Part shown: piece by piece, positions 6,377 through 13,863 of the stretch
How positions within the stretch are numbered: the stretch's first letter is position 1
Layout: the number at the start of each line of letters is the position of its first letter
Assembly (NCBI GenBank): GCA_041655055.1
Contig: JBBAGE010000050.1
Span: forward strand, 1-13,887
Length of the DNA: 13,887 nucleotides
Reading direction: 5' to 3'
Source: JBBAGE01 sp041655055
Lineage (GTDB): Bacteria; Pseudomonadota; Alphaproteobacteria; Rhodobacterales; Rhodobacteraceae
Program-made: the position numbers and the translations under genes
Notes under the pieces: generated by a model
What the model saw: only the letters and a program-made list of their open reading frames with translations
Databases searched by the model: none
Told to the model about the DNA's origin: nothing

Positions 6377-6720
6377 TGCCCCAGCAATGCTATGGGCGCG
6401 CCCTCGTCGCGGACGAAATCGACGGGCGGCGCGTCTATCGCCGCGGTTGCCCATTTGAATTCAAAGATCCGCTCGGCCCCGATCACGTCAGAGGCCACGA
6501 CAAGGCATTGATACAAATGCCGCGCCCCGTCATAAAGATCGACATGCCCGCGCAGATGCGGCGCATCCTCGGCATCCAGCGCGAATCCCTGATCCCACAG
6601 GCGCAACACGCGGTAAATATCGTCACCCGCATGGATGCGCAGCCGCTGACGCTTGCGCGCGTGGTGTTTATGCGCCTGGGCCAAAGCCTCGCGCAGTTCG
6701 GCAGGAAAATATTCGGACAT
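6373..6720 (-). CDS. conserved-looking hypothetical protein, 115 aa
   Basis: I do not recognise a named family. The first third (about 1-32) is helical and basic (HKHHARKRQRLRIHAGDD); the rest alternates short hydrophobic strands with turns: IYRVLRLWDQGFALDA, HLRGHVDLYDGARHLYQCLVV, RIFEFKWATAAID. This basic-helix-then-beta-barrel pattern, with a glycine before a hydrophobic strand, is loosely like PilZ-type domains, but I see no clear RxxxR plus [DN]xSxxG c-di-GMP motif, so this is only a hint. No signal peptide or membrane segment, so probably cytosolic. The ATG at 6720 has AGGGGA at 6728-6733; an in-frame start at 6738 is poorly supported. Its TAA stop overlaps the TAA stop of the PatB-like gene on the other strand. 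Coding quality is good, so it is likely a real gene. Confidence 0.7.
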   Translation of the reverse strand: MSEYFPAELREALAQAHKHHARKRQRLRIHAGDDIYRVLRLWDQGFALDAEDAPHLRGHVDLYDGARHLYQCLVVASDVIGAERIFEFKWATAAIDAPPVDFVRDEGAPIALLGH

Positions 6721-6820
6721 GGCAGCATCCCCTTTCACCCCAACCCCATGATGCCCCAGCCATGGCGCAGGTCAAGCAGAGTCTGTGCGCAATTGCACCG
6801 ACCCTGCGCGGACATGCGGG

Positions 6821-6848
6821 TTGTCTGCGCGGGCGGGCCGCTTATCCT
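6821..6848 (+). promoter_or_regulatory. candidate promoter for the hydroquinone reductase gene
   Basis: TTGTCT (6821-6826), 16-base spacer, TATCCT (6843-6848) in the 156-base divergent gap at 6721-6876. Transcription would begin near 6855, leaving a short leader with the AAAGGG ribosome site at 6865-6870. It is the best sigma-70-like pair in this gap. I found no clear counterpart for the minus-strand gene. Confidence 0.35.
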
Positions 6849-6876
6849 TTAGGGGCAGCAACAGAAAGGGCGCGAC

Positions 6877-7857
6877 ATGGGCTATCTTCAGAACGGCGAA
6901 TGGGTTGATCAATGGTATGATACTGCCAGCACCGGCGGCGCGTTTCAACGCTCGACCGCGGGTTTTCGCAACTGGATCACCCCCGATGGCGCGCCCGGCC
7001 CCAGCGGCGAAGGTGGCTTTGCGGCGCAATCGGGGCGCTATCATCTTTATGTGTCCTATGCCTGCCCATGGGCGCATCGCACGCTGATTTTCCGCGCGAT
7101 CAAGGGGCTTGTGCCGCATATCGGCGTGTCGGTCGTGCATCCCGACATGTTGGGCGAAGGCTGGGAATTTCGCACCGATTTCCCGGGCGCCACCGGCGAT
7201 GAGCTATTCGGTTCGGCCTTTGCCCGCGATATCTATCTGCGCGCCGATCCGAAAATTTCCGGCCGCGTCACCGTGCCGATTCTGTGGGACAAGGAACGCA
7301 ATACCATCGTGTCGAATGAAAGCTCGGAAATCATCCGCATGCTAAATTCGGCCTTTGACGACATCACCGGCAATCATGACGATTACTGGCCCGAACATCT
7401 GCGCGATGAAATCGAGGCCCTGAACACCCGCATTTATGACACGGTCAATAACGGCGTCTACAAATCCGGCTTTGCCACCACGCAGACCGCCTATGATGCT
7501 GCCGTGGGGCCGCTGTTTGACAGCCTTGACTGGCTCGAAGATCACCTGTCCACCCGCCGTTACCTGACCGGCGCACAGGTGACCGAGGCCGATTGGCGGC
7601 TGGTCACAACCCTGATGCGGTTCGATCTGGTCTATCATCTGCATTTCAAATGCAACCGGCGCCGGCTGGTGGATTATCCCAACCTCTGGGCCTATACGCG
7701 CGAGCTTTACCAATGGCCCGGCGTGGCCGAGACCGTCGATTTCGATCATATCGTGCGCCACTATCACTATAGCCACGAAACGATTAACCCCAGCCGGATC
7801 ATTCCGATCAACCCGGTTCTGGATTGGAACGCGCCACATGGGCGCGACGCGATCTGA
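6877..7857 (+). CDS. yqjG: glutathionyl-hydroquinone reductase (Xi-class GST)
   Basis: Reduces glutathionyl-hydroquinones, releasing the quinol and oxidised glutathione; a cytosolic member of the YqjG/ECM4/PcpF-type Xi class of glutathione transferases. The 326-residue length fits. The catalytic cysteine is C63 in YVSYACPWAHRTLI, the same position as in E. coli YqjG, within an N-terminal thioredoxin-like domain (about 40-165, ending near VPILWDKERNTIVSNESSEIIRML with the GSH-binding ESSEI). The C-terminal all-helical domain (about 175-326) contains EDHLSTRRYLTGAQVTEADWRLVTTLMRFD. The ATG at 6877 follows a GAAAGGG site at 6864-6870. It probably stands alone in transcription, with a hairpin after its stop. 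A role in detoxifying quinones or aromatic breakdown products is inferred from the family. Confidence 0.94.
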   Translation: MGYLQNGEWVDQWYDTASTGGAFQRSTAGFRNWITPDGAPGPSGEGGFAAQSGRYHLYVSYACPWAHRTLIFRAIKGLVPHIGVSVVHPDMLGEGWEFRTDFPGATGDELFGSAFARDIYLRADPKISGRVTVPILWDKERNTIVSNESSEIIRMLNSAFDDITGNHDDYWPEHLRDEIEALNTRIYDTVNNGVYKSGFATTQTAYDAAVGPLFDSLDWLEDHLSTRRYLTGAQVTEADWRLVTTLMRFDLVYHLHFKCNRRRLVDYPNLWAYTRELYQWPGVAETVDFDHIVRHYHYSHETINPSRIIPINPVLDWNAPHGRDAI

Positions 7858-7864
7858 CCCATAT

Positions 7865-7893
7865 ATCGGCGGCGGCTTGCACCTGCCGCCGAT
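7865..7893 (+). terminator. hairpin after the hydroquinone reductase gene
   Basis: A 9-bp perfect stem (ATCGGCGGC at 7865-7873, GCCGCCGAT at 7885-7893) with an 11-base loop, beginning seven bases after the stop codon and followed by TTTCC rather than a full T-run. It may be a weak terminator or attenuator separating this gene from the downstream cobalamin genes. Confidence 0.4.
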
Positions 7894-7905
7894 TTCCGCT
7901 TGATG

Positions 7906-7920
7906 GCCCCACAAGGGGGC
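7906..7920 (+). promoter_or_regulatory. ribosome site embedded in a small hairpin, before DUF1636 gene
   Basis: GCCCC (7906-7910) can pair with GGGGC (7916-7920) across a 5-base loop, folding away most of the AAGGGGG Shine-Dalgarno sequence at 7913-7919 used by the ATG at 7929. Together with the 7865-7893 hairpin this gives a structured leader of about 70 bases. It is too short to be a cobalamin riboswitch and I see no B12-box. Confidence 0.35.
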
Positions 7921-7928
7921 GCGATATC

Positions 7929-8306
7929 ATGACAAGCTGGATCACAATCTGCGACACCTGCCGGCGCGATGGCTGGGCCACACCGGCTGCGGGCGCAACG
8001 GATGGGGAAAAACTGGCGACCGAGGTTGAAACGCGCCTTGGCGATGCGCCGGGCCTGCGGATGCGGCGGGTATCGTGTTTGATGGGCTGCACCCATGCGT
8101 GCAATGTGGCGCTACAGGCGCCGGGCAAGATCGCCTATACTTTGGGCGATTTCACCCCCGATGGCGATGCCGCGCAGGCGATCGTGGATTACGCCCGCCT
8201 TTATGCCGCAAGCCCGCGCGGACTGGTGGCCTGGCGCGACTGGCCCGATGGGGTGCGCGATCATTTCATCACCCGCCACATGCCGCTGCCCGAAAATGAT
8301 ACCTGA
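7929..8306 (+). CDS. DUF1636 family metal/Fe-S-binding protein
   Basis: A 125-residue cytosolic protein of the DUF1636 family (2Fe-2S thioredoxin-like proteins). The cysteines are C8 and C11 (ICDTCRRDGW) and C50, C54 and C58 in a CxxxCxxxC run (VSCLMGCTHACNV), suitable for an iron-sulfur cluster or other metal. The C-terminal half has the family-like pattern KIAYTLGDFTPD and HFITRHMPLP. The ATG at 7929 follows AAGGGGG at 7913-7919. It overlaps cobC by 11 bases (8296-8306), so the three genes to 10145 form one unit. DUF1636 genes often lie beside cobalamin genes, so a part in cobalt handling or corrin synthesis is likely, but its exact reaction is unknown and cannot be read from sequence. Confidence 0.88.
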   Translation: MTSWITICDTCRRDGWATPAAGATDGEKLATEVETRLGDAPGLRMRRVSCLMGCTHACNVALQAPGKIAYTLGDFTPDGDAAQAIVDYARLYAASPRGLVAWRDWPDGVRDHFITRHMPLPENDT

Positions 8307-9237
8307 ACCGCGCGATCATGGCGGCGGGCTGGATGCGGCAATGGCCCGCTGGGGCGGCACCCGCGCCGATTGGCTGGATCTGTCCACCGGCATCAACCCC
8401 GTGCCCTACCCGATTGGCGAAATCCCCGCCCATGCCTGGACCGCGCTGCCCGATGCGGGGGCGATGGATCGGCTGCTGCGCGCGGCGCGCAGGTTTTGGC
8501 AGGTGCCCGACGGGGCGGATATCATCGCCGCAGCCGGTGCATCCGCGCTGATCGCGCGCATGCCCGCGCTGGCCGGCCCCGGCCCCGCCTATATTCCCCG
8601 GCCCACCTATAATGAACATGCCGCCGCCTTTGGCGCGGCGGGTGTGGCGGTGGTGGATGATCCCGCCGCCCCCATCCATGTGTATGTGCATCCCAACAAT
8701 CCCGATGGGCGGCTTTGGTCCGGGGGTGCGATTCGCGCGCCCTTCAGCGTGATCGACGAAAGCTTTTGCGACATCACCCCCGATGCCAGCCATATCGCCC
8801 AGACCACCCGCCCCGGCGTGGTCGTGCTGAAAAGTTTCGGCAAATTCTGGGGGCTGGCCGGGCTGCGGCTGGGCTTTGCGATTGGCACGCCCGATACGCT
8901 TGCGCCCCTGCGCGACCTGCTGGGCCCCTGGGCGGTTTCCGGCCCGGCGCTGGCCGTTGGCGCGCGCGCGCTTGCCGATACGCAATGGGCCGAGGCCACC
9001 CGCGCCCGGCTGGCGCATGACGCAGCGCGGATCGACAGCCTGCTAAGCGCGCGCGGGGCGGCGCTGGTGGGGGGCAGCACGCTCTTTCGGCTCTATCACG
9101 TCGATGACGCCGCCGAATGGCACGAAAACCTGGCGCAGCGCCGCATCCTGAGCCGGATTTTCCCCTATTCGCCGCATTGGCTGCGCCTTGGCCTGCCGCC
9201 GCCCGAGCGTTGGGACCAGCTTGAGGCCGCGTTATGA
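8296..9237 (+). CDS. cobC: L-threonine-O-3-phosphate decarboxylase
   Basis: A PLP enzyme that decarboxylates L-threonine phosphate to (R)-1-amino-2-propanol phosphate, the linker of the cobalamin nucleotide loop (CobC in the P. denitrificans naming; CobD in Salmonella). 313 residues, somewhat short for the family (about 330). It opens with the characteristic RDHGGGLDAAMARWGG. N135 (VHPNNPDGRL) and the PLP-binding K183 (VLKSFGKFWGLAGLRLGFAIG) are present, with DESFCD at about 154-159. The ATG at 8296 lies inside the end of the DUF1636 gene with little ribosome site of its own, so translation is probably coupled. The TGA overlaps the cobD ATG (ATGA, 9234-9237). Other histidinol-phosphate-type aminotransferases look similar, but the neighbour cobD settles the identity. 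Confidence 0.93.
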   Translation: MIPEPRDHGGGLDAAMARWGGTRADWLDLSTGINPVPYPIGEIPAHAWTALPDAGAMDRLLRAARRFWQVPDGADIIAAAGASALIARMPALAGPGPAYIPRPTYNEHAAAFGAAGVAVVDDPAAPIHVYVHPNNPDGRLWSGGAIRAPFSVIDESFCDITPDASHIAQTTRPGVVVLKSFGKFWGLAGLRLGFAIGTPDTLAPLRDLLGPWAVSGPALAVGARALADTQWAEATRARLAHDAARIDSLLSARGAALVGGSTLFRLYHVDDAAEWHENLAQRRILSRIFPYSPHWLRLGLPPPERWDQLEAAL

Positions 9238-10145
9238 GCCTTGCCGCCGCGCTGCTGCTGGCCGCGCTGATCGATGCGGCCTTGGGCGAGCCGCGCAGTC
9301 TTTGGTCGCGCCTGCCGCATCCGGCGGTGGTGATGGGCCGGCTGATCGGCTGGGCGGACCGGCGGTTCAACCGCGGCACCCATCGCCGGGCCAAGGGCGC
9401 CGCGCTGATGGCCGCGCTGGTGGCGCTGGCCGCGGGGCTGGGGATGATCCCGCGCCTGCTGCCCTATGGCGTTGCGTTTGAAATTGCGCTGGCCGCGATC
9501 CTGCTGGCGCAAAGATCGCTGGTCGATCATGTGCGCGCCGTGGCCGACGGGCTCGCGATATCGCTGGACGATGCCCGCCATGCCGTTTCCATGATCGTGG
9601 GCCGCGACACGGCGGATATGGACGCCCCCGCCATTGCCCGCGCCGCAATCGAAAGCGGGGCCGAGAACTTTTCCGATGGCGTCATCGCCCCGGCATTGTG
9701 GTTCCTGATCGCGGGCCTGCCGGGTCTTTTGGCCTATAAGATTATCAACACCGGCGACAGTATGATCGGCTATCGCACCCCCCGGCATGCGGACTTTGGC
9801 TGGGCGGCCGCGCGGCTGGATGATGTGGCGAACCTGATCCCCGCGCGCATCAGCGCGGCGCTGATCGCGCTGTCCCATGGGCTGTTCATCCCCCGCCAGA
9901 TCGCACGCGATGCCCGCCACCACCGTTCGCCCAATGCCGGCTGGCCCGAAGCCGCGATGGCGCATACGCTTGGCATCGCGCTGGCCGGACCGCGCAGCTA
10001 TGCGGGCGAGATGCGCGATTTCCCCTGGATCAACGCCCAGGGGCGGCGCGATGCGGGCCGGGCCGAAATCACCCGCGCCACCCGCGCGCTTTGGCGGGCA
10101 TGGGGCCTGGGGCTGGCCCTGGTGGCCATCGTGGCGCTGGCCTAG
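9234..10145 (+). CDS. cobD: adenosylcobinamide-phosphate synthase
   Basis: An integral membrane protein that attaches aminopropanol (phosphate) to adenosylcobyric acid (CobD in P. denitrificans naming; CbiB in Salmonella). 303 residues, with membrane segments near 1-17, 55-73, 78-92, 150-168, 198-214 and 287-303. Family motifs run in order: IDAALGEPRSLWSRLPHPAV, SLVDHVRAVADGL, AVSMIVGRDT, AIESGAENFSDGVIAPALW, YKIINTGDSMIGYR, WAAARLDDVANLIPAR and HHRSPNAGWPEAAMAHTLG. It overlaps cobC by four bases (ATGA), so both are made together and their products act on the same linker. It ends two bases before the smc stop codon on the opposite strand, so no terminator fits between them. Confidence 0.95.
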   Translation: MSLAAALLLAALIDAALGEPRSLWSRLPHPAVVMGRLIGWADRRFNRGTHRRAKGAALMAALVALAAGLGMIPRLLPYGVAFEIALAAILLAQRSLVDHVRAVADGLAISLDDARHAVSMIVGRDTADMDAPAIARAAIESGAENFSDGVIAPALWFLIAGLPGLLAYKIINTGDSMIGYRTPRHADFGWAAARLDDVANLIPARISAALIALSHGLFIPRQIARDARHHRSPNAGWPEAAMAHTLGIALAGPRSYAGEMRDFPWINAQGRRDAGRAEITRATRALWRAWGLGLALVAIVALA

Positions 10146-10147
10146 CG

Positions 10148-13100
10148 TCACGCCACCATAGCTTCGGCCTTTTTCAGATCGACGCTGACCAACTGGCTGA
10201 CACCCTGTTCCTGCATGGTCACGCCAAACAACCGGTCCATCCGCGCCATCGTCACCGCATGGTGGGTGATGATCAAAAACCGCGTATCCGTCTGGCGCGT
10301 CATTTCATCAAGCATGTCGCAAAACCGGGTGACATTGGCATCGTCAAGCGGGGCGTCCACCTCGTCCAGCACGCAGATCGGGGCGGGATTGGCCAGAAAC
10401 ACCGCGAAAATCAGCGCCAGCGCCGTCAGCGTCTGTTCGCCCCCCGAAAGCAGCGACAGCGTGCTCAGCTTTTTGCCTGGCGGCTGGCACATGATTTCCA
10501 GCCCCGCTTCCAGCGGATCGTCGCTTTCGACCATCACCAGCCGCGCCTCGCCCCCGCCAAAAAGATGGGTGAACAGCATGGCGAAATTGGTATTCACCTG
10601 ATCGAATGCCGCGAGCAGGCGTTCGCGCCCCTCGCGGTTCAGGTTGGCGATTCCGTGGCGCAATTTCTTGATCGCCTCGGTCAGGTCGGTCTTTTCGCGG
10701 GTCAGTTGATCGTGTTCTTCCTGCACTTCGCGCGCATCTTCTTCGGCGCGCAGGTTGACCGCGCCCAAAGCATCGCGCTGGCGGCGCAGGCGGGTGACAT
10801 CGGCCTCGATCGCCGCCATTTCGGGCAATTGCGCATCCTCGCCGCCCAGATCGGCCAGCAACTCGGCCGGGCTGATTTGCAATTCATCCGCGATTCGCCC
10901 CGCCGCCTGGGCCAGCGTTTCGCGCGCACCATCCAGCCGGGCATCGGCGCGGGCACGCGCCTCGCGGGCATCGCTGGCGCCCCGTTCGGCATCGCGTTCC
11001 ACCGTGACCGCATCGCGGGCAGCAGTTTCGGCCGCGGCCAGATCGGCGCGGGCCTGCGCGCTGCGGGCCTCGGCCTGATCGATTTCAGCATCCAGCCCGG
11101 CGCGCGCGGCAGCGATGGCATCGGGGGCGGCGGCGGCCTCGGCCAATTCGGCGGCGGCGGCGGTTTTGCGGGCGGCCAACTCGGCCATCCGCTGGCCAGC
11201 GGCGGCATGGCGTTCGCGCCAGCCCGCCAATTCCCTGCCCAGTTCCCGCAAACGCCGCGCGCGCGATTCGCCTTCGCGGCGCAATTCATCATGGGCGGTG
11301 CGGCGCGCCAGCATGGTGATTCGCGCCCCCTCGACCCCCATGCGCAGATCTTCGACCAGCGCGCGCGCGGCCCCCAGATCGCCAAGCGCGCTGGCGCTGG
11401 CCTCGGCCCCGCGCAGGCGGGTGCGGGCGGCCATGGCCTCTTCGTCATGGCGCGCGGCGGCCATGGTCAGGCTTTCAAGTTTGCCTTGCGCGATATTGCG
11501 ATCGGCCTCGGCCCGCGAAAGCGCCCTTGCGGCATCCGACAGGGCCCGGTCGGCATCGCGCCGGGCTGTGCGGGCGGCCTGATCGGCGTCATTCGCGTGT
11601 TGCAGCGCGGCGCGCGCCTGTTCATGCGTGTCGGCGGCTGCCTTGGCCTGGGCATTCGCAACCGCAATCGCCTGTTCCAATTCACGCAGGCGGTTCAATT
11701 GCTGCAGCCGCAGGGCGGCAGCCGACGGTGCATCCTCGGCCCGGCTGCGCAGGCCATCCCAGCGCCACAAATCGCCGTCAAGGCTCACAAGCCGTTGGCC
11801 GGGCAAAAGATTTTCCTGCAGCGCCGCGCCCTGTTCGCGGGTCACAAGCCCCACCTGCGTCATGCGCCGCGCCAGCACATCGGGCACCTGCACATGGCCT
11901 GCCAGCGGCGTGGCGCCCGCGGGCAGGGGCTGGGGCGGGGCATAGGCCGCCAGCGCCGCCCAGCCGGTTGCATCCCCCGCCCCCGCCAGCGGCGCGCGCA
12001 GATCATCGGCCAAAGCCGCGCCGAAAGCGGCCTCATATCCCGGCGCGACCTGCACCAGATCAAGCACCTGCCCGCCATCCGCGCCGTCGCGTTCAACCAG
12101 CCGTGCCAGCCCGGCCAGTTCCGCGCGCAAGGCATTGGCCGCACCCTCGGCGGTCGAGCGCGCGGCGCGGGCCTCGGCCTCGGCGGATTGGGCGGCGTTG
12201 CGGGCCTCGTCGGCGTCGCGCAGGGCGGTGTCGGCGGCCTCGCTGGTGGTGGTGGCATCGGTTTGCGCGGCTTCGGCGGCGGCCAGATCCTGCGTCGCGC
12301 GGGCAAGGGCGGCGCGGGCCTCATCCCCGGCGCCGCGCGCGCGGTCGGCCTCGGATGCGGCGCGGGCCTCGGTCTTGCGGTTGTCATCAAGCAGCCGTTG
12401 CGCCGCATGGTGGCGCGCGGCCAGACGGGCGGCCTCTTCGGTCAGATGCGCCAGCGCGGCTTCGCGTTCCTGCAGCGCGCTGGCGGCATCGCTTGCCACC
12501 GATGCAGCGTCGCTTAGCCGGGCCTCATAGCCATCGCCCGCCTGTGTCAGCGCCTGTGATTCGGCCTCAAGCCGCGCGATCGTGTCATCGGCATCGCGGT
12601 TGAGCACCTGTTCGCGCGCGCTATCGGCCTCAAGCTGGGTGATGCGGTTGCGCAATGTGGCCAGCGCATCTTGCGCGCGGCGGGCCTGTTCGGCCAGCGT
12701 ATCGCGCTGCACCTGCAACCGCTGCAACACGGCGCTGGCGATGGTGTCCTCCTGGCGTTTGGGGGGCAGGGCGGCCTCGGCGGCGGCGCGCGCTTCGCCG
12801 GCTGTGCGGGCCTGCGCCTCGGCCAGATTGGCGTGGCGCGCGGCCTCGGCCAGCAGGGTCGCGGCCTCTTGGCGGGCGCGTTCGCCATCCTGCCAGCGGC
12901 GGTAAAGCAACAGCCCCTCGGCCCGGCGCAGATCCACGCCGATTTCGCGGTAACGCGCCGCATGGCGCGCTTGGCGGGCTAATTGTGCCAGTTGCGCGGC
13001 CAGTTGATCGATCACATCGTCAAGCCGCGTCAGATTGGTTTCCGCCGCGCCAAGGCGCAATTCGGCTTCGTGCCGACGCTGATACAGGCCGGAAATCCCG

Positions 13101-13603
13101 GCTGCTTCCTCAAGCACGCGGCGGCGATTTTTGGGCCGGGCGTTGATCAGTTCGGATATCTGGCCCTGCCGCACCAGCGCGGGCGAATGCGCCCCGGTTG
13201 AGGCATCGGCAAACAGCATCTGCACATCGCGCGCACGCACATCGCGCCCGTTCACCTTATAGGCCGAACCGGCATCGCGCGTGATCCGGCGGATGATTTC
13301 CAGATGATCGGCATCGTTGAACCCGCTGGGCGCCAGCCTTTCGGCATTATCGACGATCAGCGCCACTTCGGCGAAATTGCGCGCAGGCCGCGTGGCGGCG
13401 CCGGCAAAGATCACATCCTCCATCCCGTCGCCGCGCACGGCCGAAGGGCGGCTTTCGCCCATTACCCAGCGCAGCGCCTCAAGCAGGTTCGATTTGCCGC
13501 AGCCATTGGGCCCGACTACGCCGGTCAGCCCGCTGGCGATCACAAGATCGGTCGGGTCAACGAAACTCTTGAAGCCATTCAGCCGCAGCCGGGTAAAACG
13601 CAA
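10148..13603 (-). CDS. smc: chromosome segregation protein SMC
   Basis: The ATPase of the bacterial Smc-ScpAB condensin, a DNA loop-extruding complex that organises sister chromosomes. 1151 residues. Domains: N-terminal ATPase head with LRFTRLRLNGFKSFVDPT and Walker A GPNGCGKS (31-38); coiled coil about 165-505; hinge about 505-620 (GYEAAFGAAL near 522-531); returning coiled coil about 620-1000; C-terminal head with ABC signature LSGGEQ (1052-1057) and Walker B CVLDEVDAPLDD (D1080, catalytic E1081). The coils are very rich in Ala, Arg and Glu. I choose the TTG start at 13603, since it gives the family N-terminus and has GGAG at 13610-13613, six bases upstream; the frame extends 24 codons to an ATG at 13675 with no ribosome site and an un-SMC-like sequence. 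It lies downstream of a small basic protein gene. Confidence 0.96.
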   Translation of the reverse strand: MRFTRLRLNGFKSFVDPTDLVIASGLTGVVGPNGCGKSNLLEALRWVMGESRPSAVRGDGMEDVIFAGAATRPARNFAEVALIVDNAERLAPSGFNDADHLEIIRRITRDAGSAYKVNGRDVRARDVQMLFADASTGAHSPALVRQGQISELINARPKNRRRVLEEAAGISGLYQRRHEAELRLGAAETNLTRLDDVIDQLAAQLAQLARQARHAARYREIGVDLRRAEGLLLYRRWQDGERARQEAATLLAEAARHANLAEAQARTAGEARAAAEAALPPKRQEDTIASAVLQRLQVQRDTLAEQARRAQDALATLRNRITQLEADSAREQVLNRDADDTIARLEAESQALTQAGDGYEARLSDAASVASDAASALQEREAALAHLTEEAARLAARHHAAQRLLDDNRKTEARAASEADRARGAGDEARAALARATQDLAAAEAAQTDATTTSEAADTALRDADEARNAAQSAEAEARAARSTAEGAANALRAELAGLARLVERDGADGGQVLDLVQVAPGYEAAFGAALADDLRAPLAGAGDATGWAALAAYAPPQPLPAGATPLAGHVQVPDVLARRMTQVGLVTREQGAALQENLLPGQRLVSLDGDLWRWDGLRSRAEDAPSAAALRLQQLNRLRELEQAIAVANAQAKAAADTHEQARAALQHANDADQAARTARRDADRALSDAARALSRAEADRNIAQGKLESLTMAAARHDEEAMAARTRLRGAEASASALGDLGAARALVEDLRMGVEGARITMLARRTAHDELRREGESRARRLRELGRELAGWRERHAAAGQRMAELAARKTAAAAELAEAAAAPDAIAAARAGLDAEIDQAEARSAQARADLAAAETAARDAVTVERDAERGASDAREARARADARLDGARETLAQAAGRIADELQISPAELLADLGGEDAQLPEMAAIEADVTRLRRQRDALGAVNLRAEEDAREVQEEHDQLTREKTDLTEAIKKLRHGIANLNREGRERLLAAFDQVNTNFAMLFTHLFGGGEARLVMVESDDPLEAGLEIMCQPPGKKLSTLSLLSGGEQTLTALALIFAVFLANPAPICVLDEVDAPLDDANVTRFCDMLDEMTRQTDTRFLIITHHAVTMARMDRLFGVTMQEQGVSQLVSVDLKKAEAMVA

Positions 13604-13639
13604 GGCGGACTCCGTGATTCCTGCAAGGGTAACAGTTTC

Positions 13640-13672
13640 GGGCAGAGCCCCGGGGCTGTCAACGCATTGCCC
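13640..13672. repeat. nested inverted repeat upstream of smc
   Basis: A perfect 12-base palindrome, AGCCCCGGGGCT (13646-13657), lies inside a second inverted pair, GGGCA at 13640-13644 and TGCCC at 13668-13672. It sits in the 80-base gap between the small basic protein gene and smc. With no T-run it does not look like an intrinsic terminator; it may be an operator, an mRNA structure or chance. Confidence 0.5.
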
Positions 13673-13683
13673 CATGATCTGCG

Positions 13684-13863
13684 TTATTTTGCCGGTTTAT
13701 CCACCACATCTTGCGGTTTTGATGCCTTGCCGGTGACGGGTTTGACCACCGGTTTGGGCTTGGCCCCGCCAAAGGGGTTGCTACGCCCGCCCAGCGCGTT
13801 TTTATCACGAAAGGCCGGGCCCTTTTTCCCGAGCCGCGGGGTCTTGGTCTTGGAATAATCCAT
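13684..13863 (-). CDS. small basic protein, unrecognised
   Basis: A 59-residue ORF, about 20% Lys (MDYSKTKTPRLGKKGPAFRD at the start, then FGGAKPKPVVKPVTGK and a KPAK tail), with many Pro and Gly and almost no hydrophobic stretches; probably disordered and perhaps nucleic-acid or ribosome associated, which is inference only. The ATG at 13863 is preceded by a good AAGGAA site at 13871-13876, seven bases upstream, and the frame is clean to TAA at 13684-13686. It sits just upstream of smc on the same strand, so the two may be co-transcribed. I do not know its family; small proteins of this kind are easily missed by annotation. Confidence 0.65.
   Translation of the reverse strand: MDYSKTKTPRLGKKGPAFRDKNALGGRSNPFGGAKPKPVVKPVTGKASKPQDVVDKPAK

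Noticed and set aside
7858..7928. Cobalamin riboswitch upstream of the cob genes
   Set aside because: The gap is only 71 bases and contains no B12-box or typical riboswitch core, so only simple hairpins can be claimed.
7900..7928. A TTGATG-17-GATATC promoter-like pair before the DUF1636 gene
   Set aside because: It would start transcription inside the coding region, past the ATG at 7929, so it cannot serve this start.
9165..10151. A 328-codon minus-strand open frame opposite cobD
   Set aside because: A GC-rich shadow; cobD carries all CbiB/CobD family motifs in the plus frame.
10091..12517. An 808-codon open frame on the plus strand, antisense to smc
   Set aside because: It is a low-complexity shadow of the Ala/Arg-rich SMC coiled coil in GC-rich DNA, with no recognisable domain; smc on the other strand has all its motifs.
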